Of a stretch of DNA of 64,000 nucleotides, positions 25,474 through 33,801 are shown in pieces. The translations under genes were made by a program, and so were the position numbers. Under the pieces are notes generated by a model. That model had not been told where the DNA came from, searched no databases, and saw nothing but the letters and a program-made list of their open reading frames with translations. Where the stretch lies: NCBI RefSeq assembly GCF_000759675.1, contig NZ_BAWM01000004.1, forward strand, positions 1 to 64,000, given 5' to 3'. Positions within the stretch are counted from its first letter, which is position 1, and the number at the start of each line of letters is the position of its first letter. This DNA is from Neobacillus niacini (GTDB lineage: Bacteria > Bacillota > Bacilli > Bacillales > Cytobacillaceae).

Positions 25474-25735
25474 AAAAAGCGCAAGCGCCTTAGGAACAAG
25501 CACAGCTTGTTCCTGCGAAGACTAATCTAAGGAGCTTTTCTTAGTGAACAGCCTCGAAAGGCATAAGACGAACCGCGAAGAGGCAGTTCACCAGCCACTG
25601 CAGCGAGGCAGCTACCATGAAAGACTTCTTTGCAGCCTTGCGTAATGGCGTAAGCCGTGGAGCACATCACCTCCATGAAATCACATCTTTGCCGGCCTAT
25701 GACCCGAGGGGCTATGCGCTGGAGCTGGATTCAGA
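25474..25735. repeat. Intergenic repeat, family B long variant
   Basis: It starts with AAAAAGCGCAAGCGCCTTAG and ends near GGCCTATGACCCGAGG and GCGCTGGAGCT. It shares GGCATAAGACGA with the copies at 48.7, 51.2 and 61.5 kb. The interior (about 150 bases) is longer than in the short copies and includes the hairpin GGAACAAGCACAGCTTGTTCC. It lies between pgsA and ymfM. Confidence 0.75.
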
Positions 25736-25786
25736 TAACTATTCAAGTTATCCAGCCAAAAGTGAATCTAAAATTAATAAATATTG

Positions 25787-25813
25787 AAAAATAGTCATCA
25801 CTAGATGACTATT
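25787..25813 (-). terminator. ymfM terminator
   Basis: AATAGTCATC pairs with GATGACTATT around ACTA, and T residues follow on the minus strand. The stem overlaps the ymfM stop. Confidence 0.8.
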
Positions 25814-26714
25814 CGTTCTTCGGAACATATTGTATCGTAATGTTCTGTTGAACCACATCAGCAGGTGCGATTGCATACTCAAGCTTTTGGTCATTTACGT
25901 AAATCTCTGTATCGATCGTTCTCCCAACAACAATGACTGTTTTGGTTTCGCCCGTTAAATCTACTTCTGTACTTTGTGTACCAGTGGTTGATAATAACCC
26001 CTGGAACTTGGATTGACCACTGCCATTTTTAACATTTACCCATGTTTGCCCTGTTGAAACAAGTTTCACAACAAATTTATCTGCATTTTTCAAATCATAG
26101 GTAGAGTTTTTTCCACTGTTTTGAACAGCTGTTAATTCTTGTTTCGGAGTTTCGTCGACCGGAGTTTCCTCTACAGTCTTTTGTTCATCATTCTTTTCTT
26201 TTTCTTCATTTTCTTTTGTGTTTTCTTTTTCTGTCACATCAGCTTTTTCTAGATTTTCAGAGCGTACAAATTTTACAGGTTCTTTTCCATTATTAATCTG
26301 GTCATTTGCTTTATCTCCGGCGTTATTAACAAAGAAATAATACAGTAGCCCTGCAGCGCCAATAATAAAGATCCCAATTAAGACTATCGGGATAATATCA
26401 AAAATTTTTGAGGATCCCTCTGTTACCGTCTTACGCGTTTTTACTCTTGATAATTGTTCAGGTAAATCCTCATTGTGAGTTGCAGGAATTTCATTCTTAT
26501 ATGTTTCAAAAATTTCATCCGGATTAAGCTGCAGCGCTTCAGCATATTGTTTTACAAAAGCACGAACATAAAAATTTCCTGGCATACTAGAATAATTGCC
26601 TTCTTCAATGCCAATCAAATACCGCTTTTGAATTTTTGTGATGGACTGTAAATCCTCTAAACTTAATCCTTTGGCTAATCGCGCTTCTTTTAGTCGATTA
26701 CCTAATTCAGTCAC
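25809..26714 (-). CDS. ymfM: RodZ-like HTH membrane protein (YmfM)
   Basis: This 301-residue protein has an N-terminal cytoplasmic helix-turn-helix domain (about 1-70; LGNRLKEARLAKGLSLEDL, QKRYLIGIEEGNY). One transmembrane helix follows (about 107-127; IVLIGIFIIGAAGLLYYFF), then a Glu/Lys/Thr-rich linker (about 140-195) and an extracellular DUF4115-like beta domain (about 205-295). RodZ homologues help keep rod shape with MreB and the elongation machinery. The start is GTG after an AAGGTG site. It lies between ymfK and pgsA, the usual Bacillus order. Confidence 0.93.
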   Translation of the reverse strand: MTELGNRLKEARLAKGLSLEDLQSITKIQKRYLIGIEEGNYSSMPGNFYVRAFVKQYAEALQLNPDEIFETYKNEIPATHNEDLPEQLSRVKTRKTVTEGSSKIFDIIPIVLIGIFIIGAAGLLYYFFVNNAGDKANDQINNGKEPVKFVRSENLEKADVTEKENTKENEEKEKNDEQKTVEETPVDETPKQELTAVQNSGKNSTYDLKNADKFVVKLVSTGQTWVNVKNGSGQSKFQGLLSTTGTQSTEVDLTGETKTVIVVGRTIDTEIYVNDQKLEYAIAPADVVQQNITIQYVPKNE

Positions 26715-26735
26715 CTATTAACACCTTCCAATTAA

Positions 26736-27527
26736 TTAAAATCCAAAATCTCCAAAATCAGAGCCAGAAAATAAGTTATTTTGGTCGACAATATCATATG
26801 TAATTTCTTCATCCGCATCGTTCCTTAACTCGATAATATAATCAAAATCATTAAGTGTATACTCGGAATTTTGTACAAAGATATCAGGATGTTCGACCAC
26901 TTTTACAGCTGGTAAACGCATGATTTCACGTACCAGCTGCCAATGTCGTTCACTTGCACGTTTAGTTGAAACAATTCCATCAAGTATGAACAAGTTATTT
27001 TCGTTGTATTCGTCTTGAATCAGTTGGTTACGTATGGTTTGTTTTAAAAGAGTGGAAGATACGAATAGCCAACGTTTATTCGCACAAACACTCGCTGCTA
27101 CTACAGACTCTGTTTTACCAACTCTTGGCATCCCACGAATGCCTATTAATTTGTGTCCTTCCTGCTTAAACAATTCTGCCATAAAGTCAACTAATACACC
27201 AAGTTCACTTCTAACAAATCGGAATGTTTTTTTATCATCCGCATCACGTTGTATGTACCGTCCGTGTCGAACGGCAAGCCGGTCACGAAGTTTTGGCTCT
27301 CTTATCTTAATTACTTTTATTGTGTCCATTGTATTTAAAATTGACTCTAACCGTTTAATTTGATTATCATCTTTTACTAACATCAATAAACCGCGTCGCC
27401 CTTCATCTACTCCGTTTATAGTGACAATATTGATTGACAGCATTCCGAGTAAAGATGAAATGTCGCCCAACAAACCAGGACGGTTTTTTTGAATCTCATA
27501 TTCTAAATACCACTCTTTTTTCTCCAT
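26736..27527 (-). CDS. ymfK: DUF3388 protein YmfK with ACT-like and P-loop segments
   Basis: This 263-residue protein is of unknown function and is conserved in Bacillus at this place. The N-terminal 80 residues resemble an ACT domain (LEYEIQKNRPGLLGDISSLL, VTINGVDEGRRGLLMLV). The middle has a Walker-A-like GIRGMPRVGKTES near 130-142 and a possible Walker-B strand NLFILDGIVSTK. The C-terminus is acidic, ending GSDFGDFGF. This suggests a nucleotide-binding regulator with a ligand-sensing N-terminus, which is inference. The ATG follows TAGGAGG. Confidence 0.88.
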   Translation of the reverse strand: MEKKEWYLEYEIQKNRPGLLGDISSLLGMLSINIVTINGVDEGRRGLLMLVKDDNQIKRLESILNTMDTIKVIKIREPKLRDRLAVRHGRYIQRDADDKKTFRFVRSELGVLVDFMAELFKQEGHKLIGIRGMPRVGKTESVVAASVCANKRWLFVSSTLLKQTIRNQLIQDEYNENNLFILDGIVSTKRASERHWQLVREIMRLPAVKVVEHPDIFVQNSEYTLNDFDYIIELRNDADEEITYDIVDQNNLFSGSDFGDFGF

Positions 27528-27660
27528 AAAAAACCTCCTAAGTCGTAAACGACAAAATTTTCAATTCCTCATCTAACCAATATAATATATGATTTTGATT
27601 GAAGATGAAAGCAAAAACACGTTCAATACTTATTTAAGTATATTTTGCACGTGAAAAGAA

Positions 27661-27686
27661 AAAAAGAGAGGTAAACCCTCTCTCTT
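27661..27686 (-). terminator. ymfJ terminator
   Basis: AAGAGAGG pairs with CCTCTCTCTT around a short loop, with T residues on the minus strand, overlapping the ymfJ end. Confidence 0.75.
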
Positions 27687-27942
27687 AGCGACTACCATTA
27701 TTTTGAATTAATTTCACCATAATATTTGCAATGGCTTGCTGTTCTTCTTTATCCGCAACAGACCATAGATCTGCAAGGATTCTCTCTTGCTCGTTTTTCG
27801 GTTCTACCTGCTCTGATAAATAATCACCTATCTGTAATGCAAGCGCACTTACAGCACCCTCGCTCATCCCTTCATTTTGTGCTTGGTGAAGGCGGTCAGC
27901 GAGAAAATCTTCCCATTGCTTCCAGTTATCTAAAACAGACAT
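27685..27942 (-). CDS. ymfJ: DUF3243 small helical protein YmfJ
   Basis: This 85-residue acidic, helical protein has MSVLDNWKQWEDFLADRL, SEGAVSALALQIGDYLSE and ADKEEQQAIANIMVKLIQ. It matches the Bacillus YmfJ/DUF3243 family, whose function is unknown. A strong AAAGGAGGG site precedes the ATG. It lies between ymfI and ymfK and has its own terminator. Confidence 0.9.
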   Translation of the reverse strand: MSVLDNWKQWEDFLADRLHQAQNEGMSEGAVSALALQIGDYLSEQVEPKNEQERILADLWSVADKEEQQAIANIMVKLIQNNGSR

Positions 27943-28021
27943 ATTAAACCCTCCTTTATAATTGTACAGTGTTATTTTGCAATGATAAGGGGGAATTTAT
28001 TCATGAAAATTTATGTATAAT

Positions 28022-28753
28022 TTATGTATACCAGCCGCCATTAATTGAAAGGACTTGTCCGGTAATATATGAGGACTCATTTGATAGTAAAAATTTCACA
28101 CCATTTGCTATTTCCTCTGGAACACCTAACCTCCCCATTGGGATTTCATATTGAAGAAGTTGTTTATCCTCCTCTGAAAACTGATTCATCATTGGTGTTT
28201 CAATTGCTCCAGGGGCAATAGCATTAACACGTACCCCACTTAATGCCACTTCCTTGCTTAATGCTTTAACAAATGAAATTTGTGCCCCTTTTGCAGTCGA
28301 ATAGACCACTTCACATGCTGCACCGGTTTGACCCCAGATGGAAGAGAGAAGGATTACATTACCAGACCGTTTCTTAATTAGTTTTGGCAGCAGTTCTTTC
28401 GTTATCATTAAAGGATTCGTAACATGAACCCTCATTAGTGATTCTACCTCCTCCTGATTTATATCGACGAGGAGACCATACTGAGTACTACCACTACAAT
28501 GGATAATTTCATCGAGGGAGAAGATTTGCGAACAAATTATTTTATATCCTTCTGACTCTTCTAAATTTGCCTGAATAGGTATGTATTCACCACCAGAGGG
28601 TTCAAGTTGTTCTAATAATTCCCTAATTGATTTTTCATTTTTATTAAAGTGTAAATATAAATTATATCCTAAAGAAGCTAATTTAAGCGCCACCGCTTGT
28701 CCAATCCCGCCGCTTGCTCCCGTAATTAAAGCATATTTTCCCACTTGCTTCAC
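28022..28753 (-). CDS. ymfI: SDR reductase YmfI (EF-P 5-aminopentanone reductase)
   Basis: This short-chain dehydrogenase of about 243 residues has the NADP motif TGASGGIGQAVA, the catalytic Ser strand VILLSSIWGQTG, the active-site YSTAKGA and the C-terminal TGQVLSINGGWYT. It resembles FabG, but its position next to ymfF and ymfH marks it as YmfI. In B. subtilis YmfI reduces 5-aminopentanone attached to Lys32 of elongation factor P. The start may be GTG at 28753 or 28744; AAAGAG is better spaced for the latter. A GC-rich repeat begins 30 bases upstream and separates it from ymfH. Confidence 0.92.
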   Translation of the reverse strand: MKQVGKYALITGASGGIGQAVALKLASLGYNLYLHFNKNEKSIRELLEQLEPSGGEYIPIQANLEESEGYKIICSQIFSLDEIIHCSGSTQYGLLVDINQEEVESLMRVHVTNPLMITKELLPKLIKKRSGNVILLSSIWGQTGAACEVVYSTAKGAQISFVKALSKEVALSGVRVNAIAPGAIETPMMNQFSEEDKQLLQYEIPMGRLGVPEEIANGVKFLLSNESSYITGQVLSINGGWYT

Positions 28754-28781
28754 TCTTTCTTTTTGGCTGTGTTAATCTTGT

Positions 28782-28913
28782 CTGTTGATTTGCGCTCCAG
28801 GCGCTTCGCTTTCCGCGGGCGGTCCGGGGAGCCTCCTCGGCGCTTAAGCGCCTGTGGGGTCTCCCCTGCTCCGTCCTCCCGCAGGAGTCTTGCGCCTTCC
28901 GCACAAATCAACT
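28782..28913. repeat. Intergenic GC-rich repeat, family A copy 2
   Basis: It is bounded by GTTGATTTGCGC and GCACAAATCAAC, an imperfect terminal inverted repeat. It contains GGCGCTTCGCTTTCCGCGGG and GGAGCCTCCTCGGCGCTTAA. It can fold into a long hairpin. It sits inside the ymfF-ymfH-ymfI unit, just before ymfI. Confidence 0.8.
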
Positions 28914-28972
28914 TAGTTACAAAATCACCAGTATTCTTTCTTTTTAACAATCCTAAATTTTAAAAGAAAAGA

Positions 28973-28994
28973 AAAGCGCCGGTTACCGACGCTT
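28973..28994 (-). terminator. Possible ymfH terminator
   Basis: AAGCG and GGT pair with ACC and CGCTT with small mismatches, followed on the minus strand by TTTTCTTTTCTTTT. Stability is modest. Confidence 0.55.
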
Positions 28995-28999
28995 ACTTG

Positions 29000-30289
29000 T
29001 TATTTTTTTGGGATCACTTGGCAAACTGAGAAACGTTCTTCTGAAATAACTTCTGACGCCATCGTTTTGACATCATTTAAGGTTATTTTCTCTAATGTAG
29101 GTACGACATCAAATAAATTCATGTCATTAAAGGCATATCTGGTGAATTGATTAGCAATATACTCGGGTGAATTCACAGCACGTAAAAATCCCCCAATTTT
29201 CTTCTTTTTGGCCCTATCTAATTGCTCTTCTGTAAATGTGGTTCCGTTTTTGGCTTGAAATAACATGTTTTTGATCTGGTCGGCAAGTTTATCAGGATTT
29301 TCTGTATCTCCACCAATCATCGCAAAGCCAAATCCTTGTTCTTGTGTATAGTCATAAGAGAAAGTTTCATCTATTAGACCTTCATTATAAAGTTGATTAT
29401 AATTTTCTGAGCTTTTACCAAACAACAAATCAAGGAGTACATTCATTGTTAACTCATTCTTTAATAAATCGTCTCCCGATTGATCAACATGAAGGGCTTT
29501 CATCCCGATTAAGCATTTAGAGGTTTGCACATTCATTTCTAGCACTTGTTTCTGTTCAGCAGCCTGTGTTGGTTCATCTTCAAATTTACGCTTAATCTCT
29601 GGCATTTCTTTGTATTCTTTTTTCGCTTGATTTTCTCTAAGTTGATCCATAAATTTACTTGGATCAACTGGACCAACAATAAACAACAACATGTTGCTCG
29701 GATGATAGAAGGTATTGTAGCACTCATAAAGCAAGTCTTTCGTTATATGTGAAATCGATTCGATTGTACCCGCGATATCTATCTTAACAGGATGGTTTTG
29801 ATATAGATTCTGAATCAAACCAAAATAAAGTCGCCAATCCGGATTATCGTCGTACATTGTGATTTCTTGACCAATGATTCCTTTTTCCTTTTCAACTGTT
29901 TTTTCCGAAAAATATGGATCTTGAACGAAATCAACTAACGTTTCAAGGTTTTTCTCTACATCTGAAGTACTGGAAAACAAGTATGCCGTACGAGTAAAAG
30001 AAGTAAAGGCATTGGCCGAAGCACCCTGCCTGCTGAATTGTTGAAACACGTCACCGTCTTCTTTTTCAAAAAGCTTATGCTCAAGAAAGTGAGCAATCCC
30101 ATCCGGAACCTTTACATATTCTTCTTTTTCCAATGGTACAAATGTATTATCAATGGATCCATACTTTGTCGTAAAAGTGGCAAACGTCTTGTTGAAGCCC
30201 TTTTTTGGTAAAATATAGACATTTAATCCATTTGACATCTTTTCATGGTAAAGTTCTTCTTGAAGCTGGTCAAAATTAATTTTTTCCAT
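29000..30289 (-). CDS. ymfH: M16-family peptidase YmfH (EF-P modification associated)
   Basis: This 429-residue zinc-peptidase-like protein has the inverted zinc motif HFLEH (in GIAHFLEHKLFE, about residue 65) and the downstream glutamate in VEKEKGIIGQEI. It should be the catalytic partner of the YmfF-YmfH pair. In B. subtilis these genes are linked with 5-aminopentanol modification of EF-P; the substrate of the peptidase is not settled. The ymfF stop and this ATG are 2 bases apart, so the genes are coupled. Confidence 0.94.
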   Translation of the reverse strand: MEKINFDQLQEELYHEKMSNGLNVYILPKKGFNKTFATFTTKYGSIDNTFVPLEKEEYVKVPDGIAHFLEHKLFEKEDGDVFQQFSRQGASANAFTSFTRTAYLFSSTSDVEKNLETLVDFVQDPYFSEKTVEKEKGIIGQEITMYDDNPDWRLYFGLIQNLYQNHPVKIDIAGTIESISHITKDLLYECYNTFYHPSNMLLFIVGPVDPSKFMDQLRENQAKKEYKEMPEIKRKFEDEPTQAAEQKQVLEMNVQTSKCLIGMKALHVDQSGDDLLKNELTMNVLLDLLFGKSSENYNQLYNEGLIDETFSYDYTQEQGFGFAMIGGDTENPDKLADQIKNMLFQAKNGTTFTEEQLDRAKKKKIGGFLRAVNSPEYIANQFTRYAFNDMNLFDVVPTLEKITLNDVKTMASEVISEERFSVCQVIPKK

Positions 30290-30291
30290 TA

Positions 30292-31569
30292 TTATACCGC
30301 CTCCGATCCTGTTAAGAAATAGATGGTATCAAGTTCAATTTTATTAGCAACAGCCACAATTTCTTCTTTTGTCGTTTTTTCGATATCATTGATCCACTGC
30401 TCAAGTTTAATATCCTTGCCTGCAACAACATTATGATAAAGAATTTCTGTTAATCCTCGTGAAGTGTCAATGGTTTCAAGAATCTGATTTCGAATAACTG
30501 CTTTCGTTTGAACTAATTCTTGATCAGTGAAGTCGCCTTTTTTCATCGCTTCCAATTGGTCGCGAATTATCCCCACTGCCTGGTCATAGTTCTTTAGGTC
30601 TATCCCTGACATGACCATCATTAGCCCTTTATGGCTTTCAAGCCTACTTGAAACATAATAGGCTAAGCTTGCCTTTTCACGGACATTGATAAACAACTTT
30701 GAGTGTGAAAAGCCTCCAAAAATTCCGTTAAACAATTGAAGTGCAAAATAATCGGAGTCCCCATAGATTATATTCGTACGGTATCCAATATTTAATTTTC
30801 CTTGCTTTACATCCTGCTCTTCTTTTATTTCTTGTACTTTTTCTTTTTTCTGTAACTCTGTAGACTCTAGTTTTTTCGGAGTACGATCTTCAAATCTTAG
30901 CAGATCATTTGCGAGGCATTTCACCTCTTCTTCTTTTACATCTCCAATCACATAAAGATCCATTTCATCTTCCGCAAACGCCTTGATATAATACTCGTAT
31001 AAATTTTCAGGAGTAATGGCTTCTACATCCTCTGCTTCACCATTCACTTGAAGAGCGTAAGGTTCCCCTTTACACATTTCTTGCAGCAGACGGACATTAG
31101 AATAGCGCATTTTATCGTCATATACGGATTGAATTCGTTGTTTTAAGGTTCTCTTTTCTTTGTTCACTGTTTCTTGTTCAAATGCACTGCCTGAGACATT
31201 AGGTTTTGATAATACCTCTGAAAGAAGTTCGAACCCTCTTTTTAATAATGGTGCAGGGTCACTTAAGAATTTCTCATTTGCTAGTTCAAGCGTGAAACTG
31301 ATAATATGATATTCACTTTTTTTGGCTAAATCAATAAACAGTGTAGCTCCATATAATTCATCTAAGTATGAACGTAATGCAGTAGTTGTCGGATAATTGG
31401 CAGAGCTGCTTTGTAAAACCTGAGGAAGCAGTGCCCTTTTCGTAACATCTTCCTTTGTCAACGGTGCTTTCATTTTCCAAACAAATGTATTCGTTTTGTA
31501 TTTATCGGTTTCAATGACATGGAGTTTGTATCCCTGCATATTTGTGATTTTTTCGGCAGTTGAATCCAT
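30292..31569 (-). CDS. ymfF: M16-family protein YmfF, non-catalytic subunit
   Basis: This 425-residue protein has the M16 fold but no HxxEH motif, so it is the inactive half of a YmfF-YmfH heterodimer. Recognisable parts are SANYPTTTALRSYLDELYGA, KRTLKQRIQSVYDDKMRY and NGIFGGFSHSKLFINVREK, the last being the conserved C-terminal M16 region. The ATG follows AGGAGGTCATTAG. It starts the ymfF-ymfH unit after the nup operon. Confidence 0.94.
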   Translation of the reverse strand: MDSTAEKITNMQGYKLHVIETDKYKTNTFVWKMKAPLTKEDVTKRALLPQVLQSSSANYPTTTALRSYLDELYGATLFIDLAKKSEYHIISFTLELANEKFLSDPAPLLKRGFELLSEVLSKPNVSGSAFEQETVNKEKRTLKQRIQSVYDDKMRYSNVRLLQEMCKGEPYALQVNGEAEDVEAITPENLYEYYIKAFAEDEMDLYVIGDVKEEEVKCLANDLLRFEDRTPKKLESTELQKKEKVQEIKEEQDVKQGKLNIGYRTNIIYGDSDYFALQLFNGIFGGFSHSKLFINVREKASLAYYVSSRLESHKGLMMVMSGIDLKNYDQAVGIIRDQLEAMKKGDFTDQELVQTKAVIRNQILETIDTSRGLTEILYHNVVAGKDIKLEQWINDIEKTTKEEIVAVANKIELDTIYFLTGSEAV

Positions 31570-31727
31570 CTAATGACCTCCTTTAGTTTTCAAAATCCTA
31601 CTTATTATATATGTAAACATTCCTCCGGTTATTTTACATCATTTCCATTGTTATATTCCCTTATTCTTACTATAATTTGCCAGGCTTGGTTTTTACAAGC
31701 TAAAACCACTGACCACTATACAAAGTT

Positions 31728-31757
31728 AAACAGGCTGACTAATTAGCCAGCCTGTTT
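31728..31757 (-). terminator. nup operon terminator
   Basis: AAACAGGCTGACT pairs with AGCCAGCCTGTTT (one mismatch) around AATT, just after nupQ, with T-rich sequence following. Confidence 0.85.
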
Positions 31758-31769
31758 AACTTATTTTTA

Positions 31770-32723
31770 TTATCGTTTACCTGGATCGAAAGGTTCTCCA
31801 GCTGCTTTAGGTGCTTGCGAAGATTTAGAAAAGACAACTAGAGCAAGTAACGTTACTACATATGGGAATATTTTCAGAATGATTGGCGGTATAACAGCCA
31901 ATTCAGGGATAACTTGAGATACGTTAGCTATCGTACTAGCAAATCCGAAGAACAACGTTGCTCCTAAGATACCCAACGGTTTCCATTGACCAAAAATTAA
32001 GGAAGCAAGTGCTAAGAATCCTAGACCAGAAACAGAACCGGTAAATTCTCCTGCATAAGTTAAAATAATGATTGCGCCGCCTAATCCTGAGAAAGCACCA
32101 GAAATCATAACACCCATATAGCGGATTTTTATTACATTAATCCCTGCTGCTTGAGCAGCCTGTGGATACTCACCACAAGATTTTAAACGTAATCCAAATT
32201 TCGTTTTATTAAGGATAAACGTGCTTACCAATAGTACTAATAAGATAAACCATGTTGTTGCATATGTTTTAGTAAAGAGTAAATCACCGATAATTGGGAT
32301 TTGTGATAATACTGGTACATCAAATGGAGTAAAACCACTTGTAATACGGATATTACCGCTACCAGTAAGATTTCTCGCTAAGAAAACTGTTAAAGACATT
32401 GCAATCATATTAATTGCTGTACCACTGATAACCTGGTTGGCACTTAAATTAATACTAGCAAATGCATGCAAGAGAGAAAATAAAATTCCTACTACCACCG
32501 CTATTAATAAACCAATCCATAGAACCATTGATCCGTTAGGCATTTTATCCTGTAAAATGTTAACAGATAGTGCGCTGGCAAATGCTCCAGCAATCATTAA
32601 ACCTTCTAACCCAATATTAACGACACCACTTCTTTCACTAAAAAGACCGCCTAAAGCTGTTATTAAAAGTGGAATTGTAAAAACTATTGCGTAAGGGAAT
32701 ATTTGTTCGATTATGGTCCACAT
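31770..32723 (-). CDS. nupQ: Nucleoside ABC transporter permease (NupQ type)
   Basis: This 317-residue polytopic permease of the BPD/RbsC class has 8-10 hydrophobic segments, with FSERSGVVNIGLEGLMIAGA and KSCGEYPQAAQAAGINVIKI. It is the second permease of a BMP-type nucleoside importer. I place the start at 32723 (MWTIIEQIF), preceded by GGGGGAAT and two bases after the nupP stop. Its partner permease and ATPase lie directly upstream. Confidence 0.93.
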   Translation of the reverse strand: MWTIIEQIFPYAIVFTIPLLITALGGLFSERSGVVNIGLEGLMIAGAFASALSVNILQDKMPNGSMVLWIGLLIAVVVGILFSLLHAFASINLSANQVISGTAINMIAMSLTVFLARNLTGSGNIRITSGFTPFDVPVLSQIPIIGDLLFTKTYATTWFILLVLLVSTFILNKTKFGLRLKSCGEYPQAAQAAGINVIKIRYMGVMISGAFSGLGGAIIILTYAGEFTGSVSGLGFLALASLIFGQWKPLGILGATLFFGFASTIANVSQVIPELAVIPPIILKIFPYVVTLLALVVFSKSSQAPKAAGEPFDPGKR

Positions 32724-32724
32724 T

Positions 32725-33801
32725 TTATGATTCCCCCTTCTTACCAACAGGCCCAGCTACATCATTAGAATTTGTTTTTGTATTGCGGAATTTATTAAAT
32801 ACACGTTGAATTAGTACACTTGTAGCTGCAAAATAAATAATAATAGCAATGATTGTATTCGCAAGCTCAGGTGGGATTTCAATCATCGCATTCATGAAGC
32901 CTGTACCTGAATAAAGAATTCCAAATAGAACCGCTGCAAAGAATACTCCAATTGGTGAGTTAGCTCCAAGTAATGCAACAGCAATACCATCATAACCTTG
33001 TGATGGTAAGATTCCGATTTGCATGCTGGAAGCATTTCCGGTATATAATGCAACACCGCCAAGACCAGCGAGTGCACCTGAAATTAGCATAGATAAGATA
33101 ATATTGCGATTTACACGCATTCCCGCATATTCAGCAGCGTGACGGTTAAAACCTACAGCTTTTAATTCATATCCTAATGTTGTTTTATTTATAATAAATG
33201 CAATTACAATTACAGCAAGTACCGCAAAGAAAATTCCCATGTTAATATACGAACCTTGAAACATTTCAGTCAACAAAGGCATTTTTAACGATGCAGTCTC
33301 TGAGATAAGTTTTGATTCAGTTTCGGTTCCACCTTTAAAATTCGCAGGAACGATATAATACACTACCCAATAAGCGATCCAATTCATCATAATGGTTGAT
33401 ACAACTTCATGCACATTGAATCTTGCTTTTAATAAACCTGGAATAAATGCCCATAAACTTCCGCCAATAATACCAGCAAGTACCATTACAAGAATCAAAA
33501 TCGGTCTTGATAAATCCATAGTTAAAGCAACAGCAGTAGCAGCAAGTCCGCCAATCAGCATTTGTCCTGCGGCACCAATATTAAATAAACCTGTACGAAA
33601 AGCAAAAGCCACAGCTAAACCAGTAAAAATTAACGGTGTTGCAGTTGCTAATGTATCACCTATACGTGAAATATTTTTTAATGCGCCTTGGAATAAATAA
33701 GTGTATCCTTCAACAGGGCTCGCCCCTATAAAGAGCATTAATAGGCCCCCAGCTATAAGTCCTAAAATAATTGATATTAATGATACAATGGTGTTTCTCA
33801 T
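32725..33801 (-). CDS. nupP: Nucleoside ABC transporter permease (NupP type)
   Basis: This 358-residue polytopic permease has the family segment AFRTGLFNIGAAGQMLIGG, ARFNVHEVVSTIMMNWIAYW and the cytoplasmic EAA-like loop YELKAVGFNRHAAEYAGMR. It starts 4 bases inside the end of nupO, so the three transport genes are coupled. It should form the membrane channel with NupQ for purine or pyrimidine nucleosides. Confidence 0.93.
   Translation of the reverse strand: MRNTIVSLISIILGLIAGGLLMLFIGASPVEGYTYLFQGALKNISRIGDTLATATPLIFTGLAVAFAFRTGLFNIGAAGQMLIGGLAATAVALTMDLSRPILILVMVLAGIIGGSLWAFIPGLLKARFNVHEVVSTIMMNWIAYWVVYYIVPANFKGGTETESKLISETASLKMPLLTEMFQGSYINMGIFFAVLAVIVIAFIINKTTLGYELKAVGFNRHAAEYAGMRVNRNIILSMLISGALAGLGGVALYTGNASSMQIGILPSQGYDGIAVALLGANSPIGVFFAAVLFGILYSGTGFMNAMIEIPPELANTIIAIIIYFAATSVLIQRVFNKFRNTKTNSNDVAGPVGKKGES

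Noticed and set aside
28683..28963. Arg/Ser-rich frames on both strands near 28.8 kb
   Set aside because: They arise from the GC-rich palindromic repeat, which lacks stop codons by composition.
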